A stretch of 64,000 nt of DNA from Chenggangzhangella methanolivorans (lineage in GTDB: Bacteria > Pseudomonadota > Alphaproteobacteria > Rhizobiales > Methylopilaceae): assembly GCF_019797865.1 (NCBI RefSeq), contig NZ_CP081869.1:3982501-4046500 (forward strand), read 5' to 3'. Positions 1-9,397 of this stretch are shown here, one piece after another. Positions within the stretch are counted from its first letter, which is position 1. Every line of letters starts with the position of its first letter. The notes beneath the pieces were generated by a model that saw nothing but the letters and a program-made list of their open reading frames with translations, was not told the DNA's origin and did no database searches. Made by a program: the position numbers and the translations under genes.

Positions 1-1024
1 ACTACACGCAACGGGCAACGGCCGGCCTCATTGTCGCCGAGGGCTCGCCGATCTCGAACGAGGGCCAGGGCTACCTCCATAACCCCGGCATCTTCACCCG
101 CGCCCAGGTCGAGGGCTGGCGCCTCGTCACGGACTCGGTCCACGCCGCGGGCGGCCGTATGTTCCTGCAGGTCTGGCACGTCGGGCGGATCTCGCACACC
201 TCCATCCAGGAAGGCGGCCGCGCGCCCGTCAGCGCCACCGGCCGCACCGCCGAGGGCTCGATGGCCTTCGGGCGCAACGAGCGGGGCGAGCCTGACTTCG
301 TCGCGGTGTCGAAGCCGCGCGCGCTCGGGACGGACGAGGTTGGGCGCGTGGTCACTGATTTCGCCAGGGCCGCGCGCAACGCCATGGAGGCTGGTTTCGA
401 CGGCGTCGAGCTGCACGCCGCAAACGGCTACCTGTTCGACCAGTTCCTGAACCCGCTCATCAACGACCGCACCGACCGGTATTCGGCCGCGACCCTCGAA
501 GGGCGCCTGCGCTTCACGCTGGAGGTCGTCGACGCGGTGGCCGACGCGGTCGGGCCCGGCCGCGTCGGCATTCGCCTCACGCCCTACGGTACGATCAATT
601 CGGTCCCGCCCTTCGACGAAACCGAGGACACCTTCGCCGAGCTCGGGCGCGAGCTCGGTCGCCGCCGCATTGCCTACATCCACGTCATGGACCAGACGGG
701 CTTCTTCAACACGCCCGAGGGCCAGAAGCCCACGAGCGAGGCGATCCACGGGTTGCTCGGACGGTGGCGGCGGGACGCCCCGGGGGTGGCGCTAATGCTC
801 GACGGCGGCCTGACCAAGGCGCGCGCCACCAAATTCCTCGCCGACGGCCTGATCGACCTTGCCGGGTTCGGGCAGCCCTTCATCGCCAATCCGGATCTCG
901 TGGCGCGGCTGCGCAACGACTGGCCGCTGACGAAGGCGGACCGGCGACCTTCTACACCGGCGGCGCCAAGGGCTACGTCGATTACCCACCGTACCGTCCG
1001 GAGGCCGCCGCCAAGGCCGCCTGA
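1..1024 (+). pseudogene. Old Yellow Enzyme family alkene reductase (5' end outside window, frameshifted)
   Basis: An FMN-dependent ene-reductase of the NemA/OYE family, reducing activated C=C bonds with NAD(P)H. The reading frame is already open at the left edge, so the N-terminus lies outside. Visible family signatures are GRMFLQVWHVGR, the GVELHAANGYLFDQF substrate/FMN region with the usual HxxN pair, and a C-terminal GGLTKARATKFLADGLIDL phosphate-binding segment. The typical ending (ATFYTGGAKGYVDYP) is in another frame from about 943, where one C of a CCC run seems missing; with that base restored the protein ends at 1024. It lies 50 bp before an SDR gene. Family call is secure; the substrate is not. 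Confidence 0.85.
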
Positions 1025-1074
1025 GACGACGCGAAACCCTTTTTCGGACACCTCAAGCATCCCGGGAGCGAGCG

Positions 1075-1848
1075 ATGCCGCGCTATGACGAATTCAAGGA
1101 CAAGGTCGCCCTGGTCACCGGGGCGGGATCGGGCATCGGCCGGGCGACCGCGCTCGCTTTCGCCGAGCAGGGCGCCCGCGTGGTCGTCGGCGACATTCGC
1201 GCGGAGGCCGGCGAGGAGACGGTCCGGCTGATCCGGGACCGCGGCGGCGAGGCGACCTTCGTCCCGACGGACGTGAGCAAGGAGGCGGACGTCGCGGCCA
1301 TGGTCGCGCGCGTCGTCGGGGCCTACGAACGCCTCGACTACGCCTTCAACAACGCCGGCCTGACCCAGAACTCGCAGCCGCTCGCCGAGCAGCCATCGGA
1401 GACCTACGACCGAGTGTTCGACGTGAGCGTTCGCGGCGTCTGGCTGTCCATGCGGGCGGAGATCGAGCAGATGCTCCGCCAGGGCGGCGGCACCATCGTC
1501 AACATGGGCTCGATGTCGTCCGTCGTCGGCATCGCCGGCCTGACGACCTACACCGGCTCCAAGCACGCCATTCTTGGCCTGACCCGCGGGGCGGCCCTTG
1601 ACTACGCCCGGCAGGGCATCCGCATCAACGCGGTCGGTCCGGGCACCATCGACACCCCGATGATCCGCCGCTTCGTCGAGCTCGCTGGCACGGAATCAGT
1701 GATGGACCCGATCCGCGCCGCGCATCCGGTCGGCCGGATGGGCCGCGCGGAGGAGGTCGCGGCGGCCGTGCTGTGGCTCTGCTCGGACGCCGCCTCTTTC
1801 GTCGTCGGCCACATGCTGATGGTCGACGGAGGCTACTCCGCCCAGTAG
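1075..1848 (+). CDS. SDR family NAD(P)-dependent oxidoreductase
   Basis: An intact 257-residue classical short-chain dehydrogenase. The Rossmann cofactor motif TGAGSGIG is near residue 16, NNAG near residue 92, and the catalytic YTGSK (YxxxK) near residue 160, with a Ser about 13 residues earlier. The C-terminal VVGHMLMVDGGYSAQ is typical of glucose-1-dehydrogenase-like SDRs that act on small alcohols or ketones in the cytoplasm. The start is preceded by GGGAG. It is probably co-transcribed with the upstream ene-reductase. The substrate cannot be read from the sequence. Confidence 0.9.
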   Translation: MPRYDEFKDKVALVTGAGSGIGRATALAFAEQGARVVVGDIRAEAGEETVRLIRDRGGEATFVPTDVSKEADVAAMVARVVGAYERLDYAFNNAGLTQNSQPLAEQPSETYDRVFDVSVRGVWLSMRAEIEQMLRQGGGTIVNMGSMSSVVGIAGLTTYTGSKHAILGLTRGAALDYARQGIRINAVGPGTIDTPMIRRFVELAGTESVMDPIRAAHPVGRMGRAEEVAAAVLWLCSDAASFVVGHMLMVDGGYSAQ

Positions 1849-2227
1849 CGGGTCACGCCCCCTCCGATGCGGGCCCTCGGACGCCCGGCGTTCGCGGGCC
1901 CGGACAAGGCTCGTCGGTGGTCACCCGCTTGCACTCCCCGGGGGCGACTGGCGCGCACCCTGTCCCCCTGGATGGTTCGTGCCCGCCCTTGGTCGAAGCT
2001 CGGCGGCCGCGGCGCCCGTGCCCGATCCTGCGGGCGCGGAATGGAACGGGCTAATCGTGGCCACGGTCGGACGGGCAAGCGGCTCCGGCGGGCGGGTCGC
2101 CATTCCGTACGCCCGACAGGATCAGGCAAGATCCGGCGGATCGGGCTAGGGGCCCGGAAGGCGCCGTTCCATCTCAAGGCAAGCCCGGACAATCCCGTTC
2201 GCGGCGTGAAACGACGGAGGTCAGCCG
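1849..2227. other. Intergenic region upstream of the paoABC-like operon
   Basis: About 380 bp of GC-rich sequence without a convincing gene on either strand. It should hold the promoter of the aldehyde oxidoreductase operon. A GGAGG ribosome site lies at its right end, about 7 bases before the paoA start. I see no clear -35/-10 pair, no sigma-54 element and no terminator. Confidence 0.5.
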
Positions 2228-2716
2228 ATGCCGACACGCGCGACGACGCTGCAGGTCAACGGCAGGGACATGACGTTCGAGATCGACCCGCGGGTGACGC
2301 TGCTCGACGCGCTGCGCGAGCACGCAGGCCTGACGGGAACGAAGAAGGGCTGCGACCAGGGACAGTGCGGGGCCTGCACCCTGCTCGTCGACGGCCGGCG
2401 CGTGCTCGCCTGCCTCACGCTCGCCGTGCAGGCCGAGGGCAGCGAGGTCACCTCCATCGAGGGGCTCGCCGGCGACGACGGCGGCATTCATCCGATGCAG
2501 GCGGCCTTCATCGAACACGACGCCTTCCAGTGCGGCTACTGCACGCCGGGCCAGATTCTGTCCGGCGTCGCCTGCATCCGCGAGGGCCATGCCGGCACGG
2601 ACGACGAGATCCGCGAGTTCATGAGTGGCAACATCTGCCGCTGCGGGGCCTACCCGAACATCGTCGCCGCGGTCCGGGCCTGCGCCGGACGTCCCGGGAC
2701 GGAGGCGGCGCGATGA
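2228..2716 (+). CDS. paoA: Aldehyde oxidoreductase, [2Fe-2S] small subunit (PaoA-like)
   Basis: A 162-residue electron-transfer subunit of the xanthine-oxidase family. The N-terminal ferredoxin-like domain has [12 protein letters not shown] plus a following Cys for one [2Fe-2S] cluster. The C-terminal helical domain has CGYCTPGQ and CRCGAYPN for the second cluster. It relays electrons from the molybdenum subunit to the FAD subunit. The next gene starts within its last codons (4-base overlap), so the three subunits are translationally coupled. Unlike E. coli PaoA I see no Tat signal at this start. Confidence 0.88.
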   Translation: MPTRATTLQVNGRDMTFEIDPRVTLLDALREHAGLTGTKKGCDQGQCGACTLLVDGRRVLACLTLAVQAEGSEVTSIEGLAGDDGGIHPMQAAFIEHDAFQCGYCTPGQILSGVACIREGHAGTDDEIREFMSGNICRCGAYPNIVAAVRACAGRPGTEAAR

Positions 2717-3703
2717 GGGCGTTCGACTATCTCCGCGCCTGCGACCTGTCCGAGGCCCGACGGCGCGGCGGCGAGCCTGATGCGCGGCTGCTCGCCGGGG
2801 GCACCACGCTCCTCGACCTGATGAAATGCGGGGTGGAGCGACCGTCCACGCTCGTCGACATCGGCCGGCTCGACGGCCTCGACGGGATAGAGGTCGCGAA
2901 CGACGCGGTCCGCATCGGCGGCCTCGCGCGCATGAGTCGCGTCGCCGACCACCCCGGTATACGGGAAGCGGCGCCGGCGCTGTCCGAGAGCCTATGGCAG
3001 GCCGCCTCGCCCCAGATCCGCAACATGGCGACCGTCGCGGGCAACGTCCTCCAGCGGACGCGCTGCACCTACTTCCGCGACGTCGGCGGCAACGCCCGAT
3101 GCAACAAGCGGTCGCCCGGGTCGGGTTGCGCTGCCATGAGGGCATCCACCGCAACCACGCGATCCTCGGCACGAGCGATGCCTGCATCGCGACCTACCCC
3201 GGCGACCTCGCGGTGGCGCTGGTCGCCTTCGACGCGTCCCTCCGCATCGAGGGTCCGCGGCCCAGGTCCGTCCGGGTCGAGGACTTCATCCGCCTCCCCG
3301 GCGACCGCCCCGACCTGGAGAACGACCTCGCGCCGGCTGAGGTGGTGGTCTCGGTCGAGATCCCGGTCACCCCGGCCCTGCGGCGGTCGCGCTACCTGAA
3401 GGTCCGGGATCGCGCCTCCTATGAATTCGCCGCGGCGAGCGCGGCGGTCGGGCTCGATCTCGAACCGGACGGCCGCACGATTCGCGACGCCAGGGTCGCC
3501 CTTGGCGGGGTCGCCACGCGGCCTGGCGCGCCCGCAACGTCGAGGCGGCCCTGCGGGGCCGGACCTTCGACGAGGCAACGGTCCGCCGGGCGGCGGCCCT
3601 CGCCGTCGAAGGTGCGCAACCCCTCCGACATAACGCCTACAAGGCCGTCTTGGCGCCGCGGGTCGTCGCCCGCGCGCTGATCGAAGCGGAGACCCGGGCA
3701 TGA
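2713..3703 (+). pseudogene. paoB: Aldehyde oxidoreductase, FAD-binding subunit (PaoB-like), two frameshifts
   Basis: The FAD subunit of a PaoABC-type enzyme, about 330 residues after repair. Near residue 35 is [13 protein letters not shown] (FAD-binding loop), and the middle holds [15 protein letters not shown]. It keeps the Cys-rich insertion RCTYFRD...[12 protein letters not shown] that in E. coli PaoB binds an extra [4Fe-4S] cluster, unusual for this family. The frame breaks near 3134 (CATCGAG read as CATGAG) and again near 3519 (GGCCCTGG read as GGCCTGG). Each fits loss of a single C. It overlaps paoC by ATGA. Resemblance to PaoB is strong over the whole length. Confidence 0.82.
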
Positions 3704-6070
3704 ACGACCTCCTCCGGCACGGCATCAGCCGCCGCGCGCTCCTCGGCACCGTGACCGCCGGCGCGGCCGCCGCGGCGCTTCCCGCCCGCGGCTTGGGCAA
3801 GCGACCGGCGAGGGCCGCCCTCGCCGGCCTCGGCGCGGCGCCGCCGCGGGCCGACGGTTTCTTGAAGGTGAGCGGTCGCGCGACCTACGCGGTCGAGCAT
3901 CGCATGGAGCGGCTGGCCCACGCCGTGATCGTCCAGTCGACGGTGCCGGCGGGTCGGGTGGTCGGGACGGAAACAGGGGCGGCGCGCGCCGTGCCAGGGG
4001 TGCTCGCGGTGTACACCGTCGGCGCCGCGCCCAGGATCGCGAAGGCCGAGGTCTTCTCCAAGGGAGGCGCTGCGACCGAGAACTTCCTCCCCCTCCAGGA
4101 CGACCTCGTCCGCTGGAATGGGCAGCATGTCGCCCTCGTGGTCGCGGAGACCTTCGAGCAGGCGACCGAGGCGGCCGCGCTCGTCCGTGTCGAGTACCAG
4201 GAGAGCAAGGCGGTCGTCGATCCGGAGGCGGCCGGAGCCGGAAGGACGCCCCTGGACAAGCTGTCGGTCGCCTGGGCGACGCACAGGCCGCGCTCGACGC
4301 CGCCCCCGTCAGGGTCGAGGGCGTCTATACCACCCCCCGCGAGTACAACCTGCCCATCGAGCCCCACGCCTGCATCGCGGCCTGGGAGGGCGATAGCCTG
4401 ACGGTCTGGGAGCCGAGCCAGTGGGTGGCCGGTGCCCGCAGCATCATCGCCGACTGGATGCGCGTCGGCGTCGAGAAGGTCAGGGTCGTCTCGCCCTTCG
4501 TAGGCGGCGCCTTCGGCTGCAAGGTCTCGCCGCACCCGCACGTGGCACTCGCCTGCGCCGCGGCCCGCGAGATCGGTCGTCCGTCAAGCTCGCCCTGACG
4601 CGGCCGCAGACCTTCACCGGCTACGGCGGACGCCCGCGCACGCACCAGCGCCTCTCGCTCGGGGCTGACCGCAACGGCCGGCTGGTCTCCGTCGTTCACG
4701 ATGGCTGGAACGAGACGGCCATCGACGACGTGCACGTCGAGCCCTGCAACGCCGTGACCCCAATCATGTACGCCGTGCCGAACCTCGCCTCCCGGCACAG
4801 CCTAGCGCCGGTGAACACCGTGAACCCGGGCTGGTTCAGGGCGCCCGGGGAGAACCCGAGCGCGTTCGCCATCGAGACGGCGATGGACGAGCTCGCCCAC
4901 GCGCTTGGCATGGATCCGCTCGAACTCCGACTCCGGAACTACGCCGAGTTCGACCAGCAGGCGAAGCTTCCCTGGACGACCCGCAGGCTGAGGGAAGCCT
5001 ACGCCGCCGGCGCGGAGGTCTTCGGGTGGTCGCAGCGCTCCCATGAGCCCCGCTCGATGCGCGAGGGGCGTGAGCTCATCGGATGGGGCATGGCCTCGGG
5101 GACCTACCCGGTCCGGCGCAGCGCCGGCGACGCGGAGGTCGTCGTAAAGGATGACGGCTCGGTGGAGGTGCGCAGCGCCGGCATCGACATGGGTACCGGC
5201 ACCTACACGATCCTGGCGCAGGCCGCGGCCGAGGTCCTGACGATGCCCGCCGGACGAGTGAGGGTCGTGCTCGGTGACACGGACCTTCCGCTCGCCCCGC
5301 TCGCCGGCGGGTCGCAGCTCGCGAACCTCCTCGTCGCTGCCGTCGACAAGGCGGCACGCGCTGCGCGAGAGCGGCTGCTGGACCTCGCCGCCAACGATCC
5401 CCGCTCGCCGCTCTCGGGGGCCCGCGCGAACGATTTGGTGCTGTCCGACGGGCACGTGCGGCCCGCGAGGAACGCCTCGAAGGGCATCTTCGTCGGCGAC
5501 CTGATCAGGGCGCTCGGCGACGGTCCGCTGGTCGCGCGCGCCGACACGTTCAAGCCGGGAGCGACCGAGGACGACCGGCGGCTGACCAACCAGACCTTCC
5601 AGCGCATGATCGCGCCGACGGACGGCGGCGTCTCCGCTCATGCCTGGAGCGCGCAGTTCGTCGAGGTCCGGGTCGACGAGGATTTCGGCACGGTGCGGGT
5701 GCGGCGCATGGTCGGCGCGTTCGACAGCGGCCGGGTCTACAACCCGCGCCTCGCCCGCAGCCAGTGGATGGGCGGCATGATCATGGGCTTGGGGCAGGCG
5801 CTGCTGGAGGAAGGGTCGACCGACCCGCGCACCGGCCGCATCGTCAACGCGAGCCTCGCGGACTACCTGGTCGCGGTAAACGCCGACGTGCCCGAGATCA
5901 CGACCCTGTCGGTCGGGGTGCCGGACCTGACGGCCACCGCGCTGGGCGGCAAGGCGGTGGGCGAACTCGGGATCGTGGGCGTCGCCGCGGCCATCGGCAA
6001 CGCGGTGTTCCACGCCACGGGCCGGCGTGTCCGGGACCTGCCCATCACGCTTGAGAAGCTGATAGCCTGA
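3700..6070 (+). pseudogene. paoC: Aldehyde oxidoreductase, molybdopterin-binding subunit (PaoC-like), two frameshifts
   Basis: The catalytic molybdenum subunit of a xanthine-oxidase-family aldehyde dehydrogenase, about 790 residues after repair. The N-terminus carries a twin-arginine-like segment (SRRALLGTVTAG) followed by Ala-rich hydrophobic sequence, so export is possible. Family landmarks are VSGRATYAVEH, FVGGAFGCK, RAPGENPSAFAIETAMDELA, GIDMGTGTYTILAQ and the ending GKAVGELGIVGVAAAIGNAV, whose Glu is the usual catalytic base. The frame breaks near 4275 and 4580, each explained by one missing G. It oxidises aldehydes to carboxylic acids. The natural substrate is unknown. Confidence 0.85.
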
Positions 6071-6095
6071 GGACCGTGGGGCGGGAGGGCTCGCG

Positions 6096-7031
6096 ATGGT
6101 GCCGGAGACGACCGGGGAGGACGGAACGGAGGCGGCCCGGACCAGGATCGCCGCCATCGTGCGGCGGCACCTCGGTGGGGAGATGTCGCGCGACACCGTC
6201 GTCCCGGGACTGTCCATCCACGGGAAGACCGCGGCGATGGAGCCAGGCTCCTACCTGTACGAGCCGTCCTTCGCGTTCATCGCGCGCGGGGCGAAGCGAG
6301 TTGTGCTCGGCCAGGAAACCTACGTCTATGACGAAGGGCGCTTCCTGCTCACCGCCGTCGGCCTGCCGACCGTCGTGCAGGTCATCGGCGCCAGCGCCGA
6401 GAATCCCTACCTCTCGCTGAAGCTCGACATTGACCTGGAGATGGCGCGGGGCCTGATCACCGAGGTTGACCTGCACGTCTCCGGGGCCTCGGTCGCTGGC
6501 GCCGGCCTCGCGGTCGGACCGGTGACGCCGGCCCTGGTGGCGGCAACCTTGCGCTTGGCGGAGTTGCTCGACGCGCCGGGGGACGTTCCCATCCTTGCCG
6601 GTTCGGTGCAGCGGGAGATCCTCTACCGCGTGCTGACGAGCCCGGTCGGCGGCCGCCTCCGGCAAGCGGTCCGCCTCGGCACCCAGACCAACCGCGTCGC
6701 CGCGGCCATCCGCTGGATCAGGGAGAACTACACGGCGCCGCTTCGCATCGATGACCTGGCCGATGCGGTCGGCATGGGCGAGTCGACGCTTCACCACCAT
6801 TTTCGGGCGCTGACCGCTATGAGCCCGCTGCAATACCAGAAGCTTTTACGTCTTCACGAGGCGCGCCGGCTGATGCTGGCCGAACATGCCGACGCTGGCG
6901 TCGCGGCCCACAAGGTCGGCTACGAAAGCGCGACTCAGTTCAGCCGCGAGTACCGCCGGATGTTCGGGACGCCGCCAAAACAGGACGTCCGTGCAATTCT
7001 TTCACCTCACATGGCCGTGCCACCAGCGTAA
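6096..7031 (+). CDS. AraC family transcriptional regulator with AraC_N domain
   Basis: A 311-residue regulator. Residues 20-180 form the cupin-like AraC_N ligand domain seen in YqhC-type regulators (for example LSIHGKTAAMEPGSYLYEPS). Residues 200-300 hold the two helix-turn-helix motifs (DDLADAVGMGESTLHHHF and VGYESATQFSREYRRMFGTP). A strong GGGAGG precedes the start. It begins 25 bp after the aldehyde oxidoreductase operon on the same strand, so it probably controls that operon. YqhC-type proteins sense aldehydes, which fits, but this link is inference. Confidence 0.88.
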   Translation: MVPETTGEDGTEAARTRIAAIVRRHLGGEMSRDTVVPGLSIHGKTAAMEPGSYLYEPSFAFIARGAKRVVLGQETYVYDEGRFLLTAVGLPTVVQVIGASAENPYLSLKLDIDLEMARGLITEVDLHVSGASVAGAGLAVGPVTPALVAATLRLAELLDAPGDVPILAGSVQREILYRVLTSPVGGRLRQAVRLGTQTNRVAAAIRWIRENYTAPLRIDDLADAVGMGESTLHHHFRALTAMSPLQYQKLLRLHEARRLMLAEHADAGVAAHKVGYESATQFSREYRRMFGTPPKQDVRAILSPHMAVPPA

Positions 7032-7058
7032 ACGCTTCGAGTGACCCAGTTTGGCGCG

Positions 7059-8000
7059 CTATAGCCCCTGGCGAGCGCGGATCAGCCCCACAAGCTGCCG
7101 TAGCCCCGGCGGCGACTGCCGGCGGCTTGGATAATACATGGCGAAGGGCGGACCCGTGGACGTCCAGTTCGCCAGCACGACCTCGAGCCGTCCCTCACGG
7201 GCCTCGTCCTCAATCCGCCGTTCGAGGCAGTAGCAGAGCCCGACGCCGTCGAGCGCGGCCGCTACGCTCGCTTCGGTTTCGTTGGCAGTGACGGGCCCGC
7301 CAACGTCGATCCTGACCAAGGCGTCGCCGTCGCCGAGCTCCCACGGGAATATCGTGTCGTCGCCGACCCGCATCCGAATGCAGGAATGGCGGCGGAGATC
7401 TTCCGGCCGCTCCGGCCGGCCGTGGTTGTCGAAATAGACGGGCGAGCCAGCCACGACCCAGCGCAGCTCCTTCGTCAGCGCGACCGCGACCATGTCCATC
7501 GGCACGCTCGTGCCGTAGCGCACGCCTGCGTCGAAGCCGGCGGCGACGATGTCGACCGGGCGGTCGTCGACAATGATGTCGAGGTGGATCTGCGGGTGCT
7601 TCTCCGCGAATTCCGCCAGCACGGGGCCCACGACGAGCCGCGCCGCGTCGCGCGGCATGTTGAGCCTTAGGGTTCCGATGGCGGCCCCGCGATAGGCCTC
7701 GAGGCCTGCGAGCGCCTCGCTGATCTGCCCGAAGCTTTCGGAGAGCCGGGCCGCGAGCTCGGCGCCCGCCTGCGTCGGCGCGACCGAGCGGCTGGTGCGG
7801 TTGAGCAGCCGGACCTCCAGCCGATCCTCGAGCTTGCGCATCACATGGCTGAGCGCCGACGCCGTGACGCCGAGCTCGATCGCAGCCGGCCGGAAGCCGC
7901 CGTGCCGCAGGATCGTCAGGAAGACGTTGAGGTCAGCGAGATCGGATCGGGACAGCGAAACCATCGACGCGCCTCCGACGCTCATCGCGTCGTTGAGCAT
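7059..8000 (-). CDS. LysR family transcriptional regulator
   Basis: A 313-residue LysR regulator. The winged helix-turn-helix spans residues 18-80 (GVTASALSHVMRKLEDRLEVRLLNRTSRS), and the substrate-binding domain follows with IVAAGFDAGVRYG. The ORF opens with MLNDAMSVGGASMV, so a start at the internal Met of MVSLSRSDL is also possible. It is transcribed divergently from an exported aldo/keto reductase, the usual arrangement of a LysR protein and its target. The inducer is unknown. Confidence 0.9.
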   Translation of the reverse strand: MLNDAMSVGGASMVSLSRSDLADLNVFLTILRHGGFRPAAIELGVTASALSHVMRKLEDRLEVRLLNRTSRSVAPTQAGAELAARLSESFGQISEALAGLEAYRGAAIGTLRLNMPRDAARLVVGPVLAEFAEKHPQIHLDIIVDDRPVDIVAAGFDAGVRYGTSVPMDMVAVALTKELRWVVAGSPVYFDNHGRPERPEDLRRHSCIRMRVGDDTIFPWELGDGDALVRIDVGGPVTANETEASVAAALDGVGLCYCLERRIEDEAREGRLEVVLANWTSTGPPFAMYYPSRRQSPPGLRQLVGLIRARQGL

Positions 8001-8006
8001 AACTCA

Positions 8007-8028
8007 TTGATACCTGGGTTCCAATCAA
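8007..8028. promoter_or_regulatory. Candidate LysR operator between divergent genes
   Basis: The dyad TTGAT-N12-ATCAA lies in the 100-bp gap between the LysR gene and the aldo/keto reductase gene, 7 bases outside the LysR start. Short dyads with a central spacer are typical LysR recognition sites. The arms are only 5 bp, so chance is possible. Confidence 0.4.
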
Positions 8029-8100
8029 CGATGGCCCGCGCCACGTTTCGCCCATGCCGCGAGCCGACGCCGCGGCTCAACTGGAACCGAGGAGAAGCCC

Positions 8101-9252
8101 ATGCCCGGCCAAAGCCAGCCCGGCCCGAGCGACCGCAGGGATTTTCTGAAGATGACCGCCGCCGCGATGGCGGGCGCGTTCGCCGCGCCGTCGTTCGCCC
8201 AAGCTGCAACCGACATTAAGGGAGGCCCCGCCATGGCCCCGACCAACCGAGCCAAAGAGATCTTCAAGCCGCAGTTCGCCTTCGGGCTCGGCGGCGTGCC
8301 GCTCGGCAACGAGTTCAACAAGATCACCGACCGAGAGGCGGAAGCGACGCTTCAGGCCGCGTGGGACGCCGGGGTCCGCTACTTCGACGTGGCGCCATGG
8401 TACGGTTTCGGGCTCGCTGAACGTCGCTTCGGGCAGTTCCTGCACAACCAGCGGCGCGAGGACTACGTGCTCTCGTCCAAGGTCGGAAAGCTGTTCCGGG
8501 CGTCGAAGACCAACCGCCACGCCGACATCTTCCCGCTGTCGGGTTCGCCCAACGACGTCTCCTACGACTACACCGCCGACGGCGTCCGCCGCTCGATCGA
8601 GGACACGCTGCAGCGCATGGGCGTCGACAGCCTCGACGTCGCCTTCGTGCACGACGTCTCGCCGGACTTTCCCTACTTTCCAAACGGCTGGGAGGAGCAG
8701 TTCGAGACCGCCCGCAAGGGCGCGTTCCCGGCGCTGTCGCGCATGCGCGAAGAGGGGATCATCAAGGCCTGGGGCGTCGGCGTGAACCGTCCGGAGCCGA
8801 TCCTCAAGGTTATGGAGGTCGCCGATCCGGACGTGTGCCTCTGCGCCTCGCAATATTCGCTGATCGACCATTCGAACGCGGTCAGGGAGCTGTTCCCGGC
8901 TGTGCGCGAGAAGAAGGTTTCGTTGGTGATCGGCTCGGCGCTCAACGCCGGCTTCGTGTCGGGCAGCCCGCGCTACAATTACGGGCCGCAGAACCACCGC
9001 ATCGCGCCGGCCCATATCGAGAAGCGCGAGAAGCTCCGCTCCGTCGCCGACCGGCATGGCGTGGACCTGAGGTCGGCCGCGTTGCAGTTCTCGGCAGTGC
9101 CCGACGTGGCGGTCTCGCTGGTGGTGGGCGCGAGTTCCGACCAGCAGATCCTCGCCGACTACAACTCGATGCAGGCCAAGATCCCGACCGAGTTCTGGCA
9201 GGAGCTCAAATCCGCGGGCCTCATCGAGCGCGACGCCACGCTTCCGGCCTGA
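8101..9252 (+). CDS. Tat-exported aldo/keto reductase
   Basis: A 383-residue aldo/keto reductase with an N-terminal twin-arginine signal (DRRDFLKMTAAAMAGAF then an AxA-like site at SFAQA), so the enzyme probably works in the periplasm. The TIM-barrel tetrad is visible: Asp in YFDVAPWYG, Tyr four residues on, Lys in LSSKVGKL and His in VAFVHDV. It resembles the D-threo-aldose/pyridoxal dehydrogenase branch. It is divergent from a LysR regulator and followed by an exported SMP-30-like protein, suggesting a joint role on an extracellular sugar or lactone. The substrate is not known. Confidence 0.87.
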   Translation: MPGQSQPGPSDRRDFLKMTAAAMAGAFAAPSFAQAATDIKGGPAMAPTNRAKEIFKPQFAFGLGGVPLGNEFNKITDREAEATLQAAWDAGVRYFDVAPWYGFGLAERRFGQFLHNQRREDYVLSSKVGKLFRASKTNRHADIFPLSGSPNDVSYDYTADGVRRSIEDTLQRMGVDSLDVAFVHDVSPDFPYFPNGWEEQFETARKGAFPALSRMREEGIIKAWGVGVNRPEPILKVMEVADPDVCLCASQYSLIDHSNAVRELFPAVREKKVSLVIGSALNAGFVSGSPRYNYGPQNHRIAPAHIEKREKLRSVADRHGVDLRSAALQFSAVPDVAVSLVVGASSDQQILADYNSMQAKIPTEFWQELKSAGLIERDATLPA

Positions 9253-9397
9253 CGGCCTGACCGGCCCGGGACGACCCTTCCGGGCCTCTCATTGCGACAT
9301 CGGCCGCGTCTTGCGGCCTCAACCGAAACAGCTCCGCGCGCACAGGCGCCGAGGACCAAGCCCGACTGTGCCTTCGCGCCGGGCAAGGAGACTTTTC

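Noticed and set aside
4802..6217. 471-codon minus-strand frame opposite paoC
   Set aside because: It mirrors the GC-rich third-position pattern of paoC, which has unmistakable molybdenum hydroxylase motifs.
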